In this document: in pieces, positions 8,259 to 16,199 of the stretch
Layout of the letters: every line of letters begins with the position of its first letter
How positions within the stretch are numbered: the stretch's first letter is position 1
Assembly: GCA_011525755.1 (NCBI GenBank)
Contig: WYBS01000172.1
Span: 1 to 64,000, forward strand
Reading direction: 5' to 3'
From: Planctomycetaceae bacterium
GTDB lineage: Bacteria > Planctomycetota > PLA2
Length of the DNA stretch: 64,000 bases
Position numbers and translations under genes: made by a program
The notes under the pieces: model-generated
Database searches by the model: none
The model's input: only the letters and a program-made list of their open reading frames with translations
What the model was told of the DNA's origin: nothing

Positions 8259-9761
8259 ATGACCAGAATTGCATCGGCATTCCTCGCGGCGCTAGCGCTG
8301 CTGATCGGCTGCGCGAGCAGCGAGAAGGGCCCCGAGCCGGCCCGGGAGGCGCCCGCCCGCTCGAGCGACGGCCTTCACTGGACGGAGCGCGCCTACCCCA
8401 CCGGCGACAGGAGCACGAGCGTGGTCCTCCTCGAGAGCGGCACGCCCGCCGAGGTCAGCGCCGGCACGCGGTACGAGTATGTGCTCAGGGTCACGAACCT
8501 CACCGACCAGAACCTCGACAACGTCGTGGTCCTCGACAAGCCGCAGGGCAACTTCCAGCTGAGCGGGTCGAAGCCCCAGACCGAGGACGGCAGGAACCTC
8601 CGCTGGAACCTCGGCAACCTGCGCGCGAGGCAGGCGAAGGAGATCACGGTCTCCGGCAGCGCGATCGACGCGGGGCACGTGACCCACTGCGCCGAGGTCG
8701 ATTGGAACTCGGTCTACTGCAGCACAACGCAGGTCGTGAAGCCGGCGCTCACGATCTCGAGCACGGCCACGGCGGCGATTCTCGTGTGCGACCCGATCGT
8801 CCGCTCCGTGACGGTCACGAACGGCGGCTCGGGCACGACCCGGAACGTCGTCATCGAAGAGCGGCTCCCGGACGGCATCTCGACGCTCGAAGGGAAGAGC
8901 AGCGTGCGCCACACGCTACTCGCCCTCGAGCCGGGCGAGTCGAAGACGTTCTCCTGGAGGGAGAAGGCCGCCGGGACCGGCAGGTTCTCCAGCGTGGCGA
9001 CCGCAAGGGCCGACGGGGGCCTCTCGGTCACGTCGGGCCAGGCATGGACGACGGTCACGAGGCCGGTGCTGCTGCTCGAGAAGCAGGGCACGAAGCAGAC
9101 CTACCGAGGCCGGGCGATCACGTATGACATGACGCTCCGGAACACGGGCGACGGCGAGGCCAGGGACGTCGTCGTGACCGAGAACCTCCCCGCGGGCACG
9201 AAGTTCGCGCAGGCGTCCGAGGGCGGCACGCTGGACGGAGGCGTGGTGCGCTGGAGACTCGGGAACATGGCGCCCGGGGCGGCGCGCACGTTCAACCTGA
9301 AGATCTCGTCGGCCGGCGCCGGACGGGTCCGCAGTACGGCCACGGCCAACGCCTACTGCGCCGAAGCGGTCAGCGCGACGGCGGAGACCGAGGTGACGGG
9401 CATCTCCGCCGTCCTCCTCGAGGTGAAGGATCTCGACGACCCGGTCGAGCTCGGCAGTACTACGACGTACCTGATCACCGTGACGAACCAGGGGACAACG
9501 CCGGACACCAACATCCAGATCGCCGTGGATCTCGAGGACACGATGGGCTACGTGGGCGCCACCGGCTCGAGCAAGGCGAACCAGGTCGGCAAGCGGGTCG
9601 TGTTCAAGCCGCTGGCCACGCTCGCTGCCGGCGAGAAGGCCGAATGGCGCGTCGAGGTGAGGGCGGTCAGCGAGGGCGACGTCCGCATCAAGGTCGCCAT
9701 GACATCCAGTGAGCTGTCCCGGCCGGTCGAGGAGACCGAGGCCACGACCTTCTTCAAGTAA
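8259..9761 (+). CDS. DUF11-repeat lipoprotein
   Basis: This 500-residue protein has a lipobox ending at Cys18 (LLIGC). It carries about three to four DUF11/CARDB-like immunoglobulin-type repeats, each with the pattern T-Y-x-x-x-V-x-N-x-G and a later L-P-x-G or W-x-L-G-x-L, for example GTRYEYVLRVTNLTDQNLDN, RAITYDMTLRNTGDGEARD and STTTYLITVTNQGTTPDTN. DUF11 repeats occur in cell-envelope proteins of planctomycetes and in the chlamydial OmcB protein. The conserved Cys pairs between repeats (for example near residues 147 and 157) may form disulfides. GGGAG precedes the ATG. A sigma-54 promoter lies upstream, and the peroxiredoxin lipoprotein gene follows after a terminator. Confidence 0.8.
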   Translation: MTRIASAFLAALALLIGCASSEKGPEPAREAPARSSDGLHWTERAYPTGDRSTSVVLLESGTPAEVSAGTRYEYVLRVTNLTDQNLDNVVVLDKPQGNFQLSGSKPQTEDGRNLRWNLGNLRARQAKEITVSGSAIDAGHVTHCAEVDWNSVYCSTTQVVKPALTISSTATAAILVCDPIVRSVTVTNGGSGTTRNVVIEERLPDGISTLEGKSSVRHTLLALEPGESKTFSWREKAAGTGRFSSVATARADGGLSVTSGQAWTTVTRPVLLLEKQGTKQTYRGRAITYDMTLRNTGDGEARDVVVTENLPAGTKFAQASEGGTLDGGVVRWRLGNMAPGAARTFNLKISSAGAGRVRSTATANAYCAEAVSATAETEVTGISAVLLEVKDLDDPVELGSTTTYLITVTNQGTTPDTNIQIAVDLEDTMGYVGATGSSKANQVGKRVVFKPLATLAAGEKAEWRVEVRAVSEGDVRIKVAMTSSELSRPVEETEATTFFK

Positions 9762-9777
9762 CACACATCTGCGTTTC

Positions 9778-9810
9778 GGGCGGTACCGCGACGGCGGTCC
9801 CGCCCCGTTT
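9778..9810 (+). terminator. Terminator hairpin between the DUF11 and Bcp-type genes
   Basis: GGGCGG-T-ACCGC-GACG-GCGGT-C-CCGCCC folds into an 11-bp stem with one mismatch and a tetraloop. It is followed closely by TTT (9808-9810) and starts 16 bases after the stop at 9761. Confidence 0.6.
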
Positions 9811-9821
9811 GGAATGCCTCC

Positions 9822-10439
9822 ATGTTGCTCCGAATCCTCCTGCTCTCTCTCGCGGGCTGCGCGGCGACGGCGCCGGGCCGCGGAAGCCGCAGCTATCCGC
9901 CGGCTGACCCGAAGGCGATGGAGAACGCCGCCGCTGCGGAGAGCCCCGCGGTCGGTCGTGCCGCACCGGACTTCTCAGCCCTCGACCAGAACCGGCGGAC
10001 CGCCTCGCTCTCGGAGTACGGAGGGCGCTACGTCGTCCTCTACTTCTATCCGAAGGACGACACCCCCGGGTGCGTCTGCGAGGCCACGGAGTTCACCGAC
10101 CTCCTCTACAGGTTCCACGAGTTCGAGTGCGACGTGGTCGGCGTGAGCCCCGACACCCCCGAGAGCCACAAGAGGTTCGAGAGGAAGTACGGGCTGCAGG
10201 TGAGGCTCCTCGCCGATCCCGAGCACGCGATCATGCGGAAGTACGGCGCATGGGTCAGCGGGCAGATCGGCGACGTGCATCACGGGCGGGTCGTGCGCAC
10301 GACCTACATCCTCGACCCGGGCGGGCGGATCGCCTGGCATTGGCCCGAGGTGATCCCCAGCGGGCATGCCGCGCGAGTTAGCGAGAAGCTGTCCGAGATC
10401 AGGGCGACCGCCCAGAAGGAACCGAGCCGTCGCGGCTGA
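9822..10439 (+). CDS. bcp: Bcp/PrxQ-type peroxiredoxin lipoprotein
   Basis: This 205-residue protein has a lipobox at Cys13 (LSLAGC), then a linker of about 35 residues. The peroxiredoxin domain (about 45-195) includes APDFSALDQNRRTASLSEY and the active-site block YPKDDTPGCVCEATEF with Cys84 and Cys86. Bcp peroxiredoxins reduce hydroperoxides using the Cys in TPGC. Here a second Cys lies two residues on instead of the classical C-x4-C resolving Cys, so the resolving partner may differ. Anchoring in the envelope is unusual for this mainly cytosolic family. It fits an envelope-stress island with the preceding peroxiredoxin-like gene. Confidence 0.85.
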   Translation: MLLRILLLSLAGCAATAPGRGSRSYPPADPKAMENAAAAESPAVGRAAPDFSALDQNRRTASLSEYGGRYVVLYFYPKDDTPGCVCEATEFTDLLYRFHEFECDVVGVSPDTPESHKRFERKYGLQVRLLADPEHAIMRKYGAWVSGQIGDVHHGRVVRTTYILDPGGRIAWHWPEVIPSGHAARVSEKLSEIRATAQKEPSRRG

Positions 10440-10475
10440 GCTTCGGCGCTTCCGGGGCCTCGAAAGGACAATCAC

Positions 10476-10634
10476 ATGGGACTCATCCTGCTCGTCGTGT
10501 TGATTCTGCTTCTCGCAGGCGCCGTGCCTAGGTGGGGCTACAGCCGGAGCTGGGGGTACGGACCCAGCGGGCTCCTGGGGACGGCGCTCGTGGTCGTCGT
10601 CGTGCTGCTGCTTCTCGGGTACCTGCCCCGCTAG
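10476..10634 (+). CDS. DUF3309 small membrane protein
   Basis: This 52-residue protein starts MGLILLVVLILLLAGAVPRW and ends with a second hydrophobic helix. Between them is WGYSRSWGYGPSGLLG, the Trp/Tyr/Gly-rich linker typical of DUF3309. The start ATG follows GAAAGGA with good spacing. Function is unknown; such genes are often stress-induced. It is too short for a usual ORF cutoff but clearly real by family resemblance. Confidence 0.8.
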   Translation: MGLILLVVLILLLAGAVPRWGYSRSWGYGPSGLLGTALVVVVVLLLLGYLPR

Positions 10635-10731
10635 GGTCAGGGCTGCGCGGGAGGGCCCGCAGGCGCGGAGCACCGGCGCCGGGGGCGCGTGATCCGAAGT
10701 GCGAGATCCATGTCAAGGAAGGAGAACGAAC

Positions 10732-10971
10732 ATGAACGAATGGAGAAACCGCATTCCCCAGCGAGTCATCGGGGGAGTGCTTCTGCTCGGCGGAGCGGTC
10801 CTTTTCATCGTCGGGATGAACGCATCAGACTCGGTAGCCGACCGGTGGAGCGAGTTCTTCACCGGACACTTCACTGACGCCACCGTACTGTACATCATCG
10901 GCGGGGTCGCGGCCGCGGTCGCCGGTCTCATGCTGGTCGCGTACCGCGGCCGCACGCCTGCCGGTGCGTAG
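10732..10971 (+). CDS. DUF3185 small membrane protein
   Basis: This 79-residue protein has two transmembrane helices flanking GMNASDSVADRWSEFFTGHFTD. The GxNASDS and SEFFTG segments identify DUF3185. AAGGAGAAC precedes the ATG, which excludes an upstream in-frame ATG at 10711. The stop codon lies within the left arm of the inverted repeat at 10968. Function is unknown. Confidence 0.8.
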   Translation: MNEWRNRIPQRVIGGVLLLGGAVLFIVGMNASDSVADRWSEFFTGHFTDATVLYIIGGVAAAVAGLMLVAYRGRTPAGA

Positions 10972-11051
10972 CTGAACTGTCCATGGACCGAAGGGGAGCC
11001 GGGGCCGTCCGGCTCCTGAGGCCGTCGGTGGGCGGACAGAAGTTCAGCTAC
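10968..11051. repeat. 84-bp nested inverted-repeat element after the DUF3185 gene
   Basis: The outer arms GTAGCTGAACTGTCC (10968-10982) and GGACAGAAGTTCAGCTAC (11034-11051) pair with a 3-nt bulge. An inner hairpin GGAGCCGG/CCGGCTCC (10995-11002 and 11009-11016) has a 6-nt loop. The whole folds as a long cruciform overlapping the stop codon. It may be a bidirectional terminator or a miniature element; no second copy is seen in the window. Confidence 0.55.
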
Positions 11052-11114
11052 GAGGCCAAGTGACCGGCCGCCCGAGAACGCGAGAGGCCCTCGTTCCCCA
11101 ACCTGGCGTGACGG

Positions 11115-11131
11115 TCCCATCTGATCGGGAC
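11115..11131 (+). promoter_or_regulatory. Candidate enhancer dyad upstream of the lmo0937-type gene
   Basis: TCCCATCTGATCGGGAC sits within the perfect-armed palindrome GTCCC-N8-GGGAC. It shares TCCCAT-N6-GGGAC with the dyad at 8065 and lies about 120 bases upstream of the sigma-54 promoter at 11243. Confidence 0.45.
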
Positions 11132-11242
11132 GCGCGCCGGTCCCCCGGGCGGCCGCGGAACTGCAGCCCGCCGGTGTTCCGTCGCGGCGTGCGCGGAGAC
11201 CGGCGCGGGAGATGCGTCCATGCCGCGAGCGGACATCGGCCC

Positions 11243-11258
11243 CGGCACGCGGGTTGCG
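11243..11258 (+). promoter_or_regulatory. Sigma-54 promoter before the lmo0937-type gene
   Basis: cGGCACGcgggTTGCg has GG (11244-11245) and GC (11256-11257) exactly 10 bases apart and matches TGGCACG-N4-TTGC except for the first T. It lies 62 bases before the ATG at 11320. Confidence 0.68.
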
Positions 11259-11319
11259 TCATGAGTGCTTCCGGCGACGAGAACCTGCTGCCGCCGGTGA
11301 GAAACCGAAAGGAAGAGCC

Positions 11320-11472
11320 ATGTTGTGGACGGTCTTCGTGATTCTCTTGGTGCTCTGGCTGGTGGGCCTCGTGAGTTCCTACACCCTCGGCGGGTTCATC
11401 CACCTGGTTCTCGTCATCGCTCTGGTGGCGCTCGTGGTCCAGCTGATCTCGGGCGGCCGCAAGAGAGCCTGA
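11320..11472 (+). CDS. Lmo0937-family small membrane protein
   Basis: This 50-residue protein starts MLWTVFVILLVLWLVGL and continues SSYTLGGFIHLVLVIALV, ending in a basic tail GGRKRA. This is the two-helix pattern of the lmo0937 family, short stress-associated membrane proteins of unknown function. GAAAGGAAGAGCC before the ATG sets the start. The sigma-54 promoter upstream suggests co-regulation with the DUF11 and peroxiredoxin genes. Confidence 0.75.
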   Translation: MLWTVFVILLVLWLVGLVSSYTLGGFIHLVLVIALVALVVQLISGGRKRA

Positions 11473-11669
11473 GCGCGCGTGGAGCCCCATGAGCGCCCGC
11501 GCAGGCCCGGACGAGTTCGGCGCCGCCCGTGCCGCCCCCGCGACGTTCGAAGCTCGGCGACAGCGGCGCGGGGCTGTCGCGATCGCCGCACTCCCCCAAC
11601 CCTACCGCGGAACGCAACCTACGCATCGAAGCGGCAGGTGCCGCGGCGCGCCGGCCCAGGGGGCCCGCG

Positions 11670-12260
11670 CTACGCGCTCTTCGACGGGGCTCCGGCCGTG
11701 ATCGCGAAGCGCAGCGCTTCCTCGACGCTCATGGATAGCGGCGTGAGCGTGGAGCTGGGCACGAGCACCGTATAGCCCCCGACCCCGTAGCTCATCGGGA
11801 TGTAGACGGCGACGACCGGGTCGCCTTGGACGCCCGCGTCGATCTCGGGCATCTCGGAGCGGGTCACGAGACCGAGCATCCGGAGCCGCGTGTCCGCGAA
11901 CGTGACCAGCACGACGCGATCGATGCGTTCCTGCGGCTTCTTGGAGAAGAGCGACAGCAGGTCCCTCAAGGAGCCGTAGACCGTCTTCACGAGCGGGATC
12001 CTCTCCACCAGGCGATCCACGGCGGCCGCGACCTTGCGCGCGAGGACGGCGCGCATGAGGAACCCCACCCCGATGAGCAGCCCGAGGCCGAGAACGAGAC
12101 CCGCTCCCGGCACGTAGAGATCCTCGCCGATCACCTTCCGCAAGAACCCCCCCAAGAGGGCTTCGGCCCCGGACCCGAGCCACCAGATGATGTAGAGGGT
12201 GAGCGCGACCGGCAGCAGGGTCACGAGTCCGCTCAGGGCGAGCTTTCCGATGGTCTTCAT
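11670..12260 (-). CDS. DUF502 family membrane protein
   Basis: This 196-residue protein starts MKTIGKLALSGLVTLLPVAL and has two N-terminal transmembrane helices (about 8-30 and 48-72). The DUF502 soluble part follows: IPLVKTVYGSLRDLLSLF, then PVVAVYIPMSYGVGGYTVLVP. GAGGAGGA immediately before the ATG fixes this start over an upstream in-frame ATG at 12293. The family is found in many bacteria and plant organelles, with no firm function. It is convergent with the sigma-54 island and divergent from the sigma fusion. Confidence 0.85.
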   Translation of the reverse strand: MKTIGKLALSGLVTLLPVALTLYIIWWLGSGAEALLGGFLRKVIGEDLYVPGAGLVLGLGLLIGVGFLMRAVLARKVAAAVDRLVERIPLVKTVYGSLRDLLSLFSKKPQERIDRVVLVTFADTRLRMLGLVTRSEMPEIDAGVQGDPVVAVYIPMSYGVGGYTVLVPSSTLTPLSMSVEEALRFAITAGAPSKSA

Positions 12261-12373
12261 TCGTCCTCCTCGTCGCGATCTGCTTGGCGACATTCTCGGG
12301 GTCCTCGGCTCCGCCGGACAACGCCGCCCTTCACGGCTGGCACTGCAACTGGAGGGCCGGCCCGGGGCGCCTT

Positions 12374-12406
12374 GCGACCGGTCACGCCGCGGGCCTCGCG
12401 TCGTGA
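12374..12406 (+). pseudogene. Relic of the last codons of the HI0933-type gene
   Basis: These 33 bases match the end of the damaged flavoprotein copy (1141-1173) with about four mismatches, including the shared GCGACCGG and CACGCCGCGGGCC and an aligned TGA. The relic lies 55 bases before the sigma fusion start. This suggests the flavoprotein gene once stood directly upstream of a sigma-fusion gene. Confidence 0.55.
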
Positions 12407-12422
12407 CGCGAGATGTTGAACC

Positions 12423-12457
12423 CTCCCGCCCCCTTGGCGGCGACGGACGGGCGGGAG
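12423..12457 (+). promoter_or_regulatory. Leader hairpin covering the Shine-Dalgarno of the sigma fusion
   Basis: CTCCCGCCC (12423-12431) and GGGCGGGAG (12449-12457) are perfect 9-bp complements around a 17-nt loop. The right arm contains the GGGAG that serves the ATG at 12461, so folding would hide the ribosome-binding site. In the relic at 4674 the left arm has one mismatch. Confidence 0.5.
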
Positions 12458-12460
12458 ACC

Positions 12461-15400
12461 ATGGACCCTGTGACCCCGTCCGCCGAGGTGCTCCTCGAGC
12501 ACGCGCAGTTCCTGCGGCGCCTCGCGCGCGGCATACTCCACGACGCGGACGCCGCCGACGACGTCGCGGAGGACGCGATCGTCGCCGCGCTGGGCGAGCG
12601 GCCGACTAACCTCCGCGCGTGGCTCGGGAAGGTCGCGCGGCACCTGGCGCTCTCGCGCCGCCGCGCCGACACGCGCCGCGACCTCCGCGAGCGCGCGGCC
12701 GCGCGGCCCGAGGCGCTGCCGTCCGCCGCCGAGGGCGTCGCCCGCCTCGAGCTCCAGCGGAAGGTCGTCGACGCCGTGCTCGCGCTCGACGAGCCCTACC
12801 GGTCCGTCGTCGTGCACCGCTTCTTCTACGACCTCGCGCCGGGCGAGATCGCGAAGCGGCTCCAGGTGCCCCTCGAGACGGTGCGCACGCGGCTCCGCCG
12901 CGCGCTCGAGCAGCTCCGCGCGCGCCTCGACGCCTCGCACGGCCGGGAGTCGTGGTCCGTGGCCCTCCTCGCGATCGCGGCGCCGCGCAAGACGCCGCTC
13001 GGAGGGATCCTCGCCATGTCCGTGAAGTCGAAGTTCGTCGCCGCATCCGTTCTCGCTCTCGCGTGCGTGGCGCTCGGCGTCTCCGCGCTCGCGCGCCGCG
13101 AAGGGCCGCCGCCCCGCGCGCCCGTGACGCAGGAGGCGAGGCGCGCGGAGCCCGCGGCGGTCGAGGCCGCGCCGGCACCCTCCCCCGCGCCCCCTCCCGT
13201 CGACTTCGCGGCGATCGACCGCGACCGCGACGTGTTTGGCGTCGTCGTGGACGCGGACGGCAACCCCGTCGCCAACGCGGACGTCCGCGTGATCCGCTAT
13301 CCCGCGATGGGCGTGGCGAAGGGCCTCGCGCAGGCGGAATCGGTGGAGGGCCCGGGAACCATGACGGCGTCGGACGGCAGCTTCGCGCTGCGCGTCGAGC
13401 GCGGCGAGGAGGTGGACCTGCGCGTGAAGGCCAGGGGATTCGTGGAGCTCCAGCGCCGCTGGTGCCCGGCGGGCGGCAAGGTGCGGATCCTCATGCGGAA
13501 GGGCGTGAGCCTGCGCGTGCGCGCGACGGGGCCCGACGGGCGGCCGCTCGCGGGCGCGCACGTGGTGATGTTCAAGGGCAGGGCGCCGGAGATGGAGGTC
13601 GCGGGGATCTACGTGTTCCTCGAGGGCCTCACCGACGAGCGCGGGACCTGCGTGCTCGGGGACCTCCTGCCGGCCCGCGAGGTCCAGGTCGCCGCGTGGC
13701 ATGCGGACATGGCCTTCCCGAAGCCCGCCCCGGTGCAGCTCCCCGCGACCGGCGAGGCCGAGCTCGAGCTCAAGGCGGAGCAGGGCCGCGAGCTGTCGGG
13801 CCGGGTGACCGACGCGGCGACGGGCGCCCCGGTCGAGGGCGCGATCGTGAACGCGTATCCCATGGTCGTTCCGTTCGCGAGCTTCGTGCGCACGGACGCC
13901 GACGGCAGGTACCGCCTCGGCGGGTGGGGGAGCGAGCGGGCCCTCTTCGTCCACGCGAGGGGCTACGCGAGCGGTCGCGAGGAGGTGGGGGACCGGTCGC
14001 AGGTCGACTTCGCGCTGAACCCGGGCGTCACGGTGACCGGCGTCGTCCGCGACGTGACCGGTGCGCCGCTCGCGGGCGCGTTCGTCGGCGCATTCGCGAG
14101 CGACAGGACCGAGATCCGCGAGACGTGGACTGACGGGGAGGGCCGGTTCGAGCTGCCGGGAGTCTCGCGCGCACGGGAGCTGGTGGTCGCGAAGCAGGGG
14201 TTCGCGCAGGTGCAGCAACCCATCGGCGCGAAGGAGGCCGAGATCGTCCTCGGCGAGGGGTATCGGCTGGAGGGACGCGTGCTCGGGGCCGACGGCCAGC
14301 CGGTCGAGGGCGCCGAGGTGGAAGTGACCATGGCGACGATGGTCTCCGTCGCGGGCCCTTCTCGGGGGGTGCCGCAGCGCTACCGGCGGCACACGGACGA
14401 CCTTGGCAGGTTCCGGTTCGCGGACCTGCCGAGTGGACCCTGCCGCGTCTCCGCGAGGGTCGGGGAGCGGAGCATCGATCGCGACGTCGCCATCGAGGCG
14501 AGCGACGTCGCTGACGTCGAGCTGCGCGTCGAGGCCCGGGAGGTAGGCCGGCAGTTTACCGTGCAGGTCGTCGATGAAGCGGGGCGCCCCGTCTCGGGCG
14601 TCTACATCCGGAGCGTCTACCAGCCGCAGGGCAGAACAACCGATTCCGAGGGCCGCGTGACCCTCGAAATGCACCCCGATGTCGACGAGGAGCAGGTGCA
14701 GGTGTCCAAGGTCCCGGACCGTTTCGCGCAGCCGCCGAACGTGATGTACCGGGGGGGCCAAGGGGAGCTCCGGATCGTCCTTCATGATGCGGCGCCCGTG
14801 TCGGGGCAGGTCATCCTCGACGGCAAGCCGCTCGCGTCCGCGTTCGTGGTCCTCACGGGACCGGCGAAATTCCGGGCGTACGACACCACCGCCGCCGACG
14901 GGAAGTTCTCCGCACGCGCCCCGGTCGGCACCCGCGTGGACGTCTCTCTCTCGGGGCAGGTCATGAACGAGATGCAGCCGATCTACGGCGAGCGGAAGGA
15001 CGTGTTGGCCGGGACCCAGGACCTCATCCTCGAGGCGCGCCGCGTGCCTCTCGACCGGACGCTTCGCGTGCGGGTCGTGACGCCCGACGGGACAGGCGTG
15101 CCGGACATGCAGATCGTGCCGCTGGACGCGCGCGGCTGGCGTCCGGCGGAGGGCGCGCAGGCCACCGACGCGTCCGGCACGCTGGAACTCGCGGCCCTCC
15201 CCGCGGCCGAGTTCGTGGTGCGGTTGTGGTCGGACCCGCCCGCCCCCTGGGCGCCGCCGAAGCAGCTCGATCTGAAGGTCGTGCCGAACGGCCAGGAGAT
15301 CGTGTTCAGGTTCCGCGAGGGGAAGCCCATCCGCGGCGTCGTGCGCAAGCCCGACGGCACCGGCGCACGGGCGGGCGTCCGGGCGTGGCGCGGCGAGGAG

Positions 15401-15571
15401 AGCGTCGCGTTCGCGAGGTGCGCGGACGACGGGACCTTCGTGCTGCACGTGCCCGCGGAGGAGCCCGAGCCCGTGCGGCTCGTGGCCTACGGCGACGAGG
15501 GGCCCGAGGGCGAGTTGCCGTCCGTCGCGCCCGGCGCCGAGGGTGTCGTGATCCAGCTGGAGGAGGAGTGA
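12461..15571 (+). CDS. ECF-type sigma factor fused through a membrane helix to CarbopepD_reg repeats
   Basis: This 1036-residue protein begins MDPVTPSAEV. Residues about 8-80 form sigma region 2 (FLRRLARGILHDADAADDV, AWLGKVARHLALSRRR) and about 105-165 region 4 (PYRSVVVHRFFYDLAPGEIA, then LETVRTRLRRALEQL). A membrane helix follows at about 190-210 (VAASVLALACVALGVSALA), then a Pro/Ala linker and about eight carboxypeptidase-regulatory-like beta-sandwich repeats, e.g. GVVVDADGNPVANADVRV and GRVTDAATGAPVEGAIVNAY. The sigma part should face the cytoplasm and the repeats the outside. A second possible start (ATG 13016, GGAGGG 10 bases upstream) would yield only the membrane and repeat part. I chose ATG 12461 over the in-frame ATG 12413 because the paralogue at 62452 starts at the equivalent residue. 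Confidence 0.85.
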   Translation: MDPVTPSAEVLLEHAQFLRRLARGILHDADAADDVAEDAIVAALGERPTNLRAWLGKVARHLALSRRRADTRRDLRERAAARPEALPSAAEGVARLELQRKVVDAVLALDEPYRSVVVHRFFYDLAPGEIAKRLQVPLETVRTRLRRALEQLRARLDASHGRESWSVALLAIAAPRKTPLGGILAMSVKSKFVAASVLALACVALGVSALARREGPPPRAPVTQEARRAEPAAVEAAPAPSPAPPPVDFAAIDRDRDVFGVVVDADGNPVANADVRVIRYPAMGVAKGLAQAESVEGPGTMTASDGSFALRVERGEEVDLRVKARGFVELQRRWCPAGGKVRILMRKGVSLRVRATGPDGRPLAGAHVVMFKGRAPEMEVAGIYVFLEGLTDERGTCVLGDLLPAREVQVAAWHADMAFPKPAPVQLPATGEAELELKAEQGRELSGRVTDAATGAPVEGAIVNAYPMVVPFASFVRTDADGRYRLGGWGSERALFVHARGYASGREEVGDRSQVDFALNPGVTVTGVVRDVTGAPLAGAFVGAFASDRTEIRETWTDGEGRFELPGVSRARELVVAKQGFAQVQQPIGAKEAEIVLGEGYRLEGRVLGADGQPVEGAEVEVTMATMVSVAGPSRGVPQRYRRHTDDLGRFRFADLPSGPCRVSARVGERSIDRDVAIEASDVADVELRVEAREVGRQFTVQVVDEAGRPVSGVYIRSVYQPQGRTTDSEGRVTLEMHPDVDEEQVQVSKVPDRFAQPPNVMYRGGQGELRIVLHDAAPVSGQVILDGKPLASAFVVLTGPAKFRAYDTTAADGKFSARAPVGTRVDVSLSGQVMNEMQPIYGERKDVLAGTQDLILEARRVPLDRTLRVRVVTPDGTGVPDMQIVPLDARGWRPAEGAQATDASGTLELAALPAAEFVVRLWSDPPAPWAPPKQLDLKVVPNGQEIVFRFREGKPIRGVVRKPDGTGARAGVRAWRGEESVAFARCADDGTFVLHVPAEEPEPVRLVAYGDEGPEGELPSVAPGAEGVVIQLEEE

Positions 15572-15598
15572 CCGCCCCCGGACCCCCTCCGCTTCTGG

Positions 15599-16177
15599 CT
15601 ACCGGAGGCCCTTGATCTTGTCCGCGGGGATGCGGAACTGCACGACGCCGCGGCTGCCGAACATCGCCATGTCCACGTTCAGGAGGAACGACTTCGCGCC
15701 CTTCGGCGGCACCTTGAACAGGATGTCGTGCTGCTCGCTGTCGTGCGGCGCGATCTCCTGCGCGTGCGCGAGCTGGCCCGAGATCGTCACCTGGTCGTCG
15801 TAGACCGCGAGCGGCACCGAGCGACCCGCGTCGTCGAGCAGCTTCGGCTCCGACGCGCCGAGCAGCCGCGGCGTCTTGTACGCGACCGGCGCGTCGCCGA
15901 CGTTCTTGATCTCGAGCGTCACGTGCAGGTCCAGGTTGCCGTCGCGCGAGCCCAGCGTGTCCTCGATCTCCGTGACCTCGACCTCCGCCGCGGCCACCTT
16001 CACCCCGAGCCCGCCGCCGTAGTACTCCTGCCCCCAGTCGACCGGCGCCGCCGCGCCGGGGAAGAGGGTCCGCACCTGCGGGAAGAAATGCCAGATGCCA
16101 TAGCCGACCGCGCCGAGGAGGAGCAGGCATCCGATCGCCGAGCCGATCCCGCCGCCCTTTCCCTTGGCCGCTGCCAT
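15599..16177 (-). CDS. Membrane-anchored protein of unknown function
   Basis: This 192-residue protein from the ATG at 16177 starts MAAAKGKGGGIGSAIG. One hydrophobic helix lies at about residues 9-28, then a soluble domain of beta character: VKVAAAEVEVTEIEDTLGSR, LHVTLEIKNVGDAPVAYKT, and the closing FRIPADKIKGLR. The LEIKNVGDAPVAYK pattern resembles DUF4352-like/immunoglobulin 'additional' domains in extracytoplasmic proteins, but I cannot name the family. It is convergent with the sigma fusion and divergent from the methyltransferase, whose start lies within about 22 bases. An upstream ATG at 16273 would run into the methyltransferase gene and is rejected. Confidence 0.6.
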   Translation of the reverse strand: MAAAKGKGGGIGSAIGCLLLLGAVGYGIWHFFPQVRTLFPGAAAPVDWGQEYYGGGLGVKVAAAEVEVTEIEDTLGSRDGNLDLHVTLEIKNVGDAPVAYKTPRLLGASEPKLLDDAGRSVPLAVYDDQVTISGQLAHAQEIAPHDSEQHDILFKVPPKGAKSFLLNVDMAMFGSRGVVQFRIPADKIKGLR

Positions 16178-16199
16178 GACGCGAGGGTACCACGGCCCC

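Larger units (their letters stand above)
10972..11319 (+). other. 348-bp spacer with inverted repeat, dyad and sigma-54 promoter
   Basis: No gene is supported here. The spacer holds most of the 84-bp inverted-repeat element, the dyad TCCCATCTGATCGGGAC (11115-11131) and a sigma-54 promoter (11243-11258) that would serve the 50-residue membrane protein at 11320. Confidence 0.55.

Noticed and set aside
12257-15448. Very long reverse-strand open frame opposite the sigma fusion
   Set aside because: It is an antisense shadow of high-GC coding sequence; no domain, signal or start is recognisable, while the forward frame has clear motifs.
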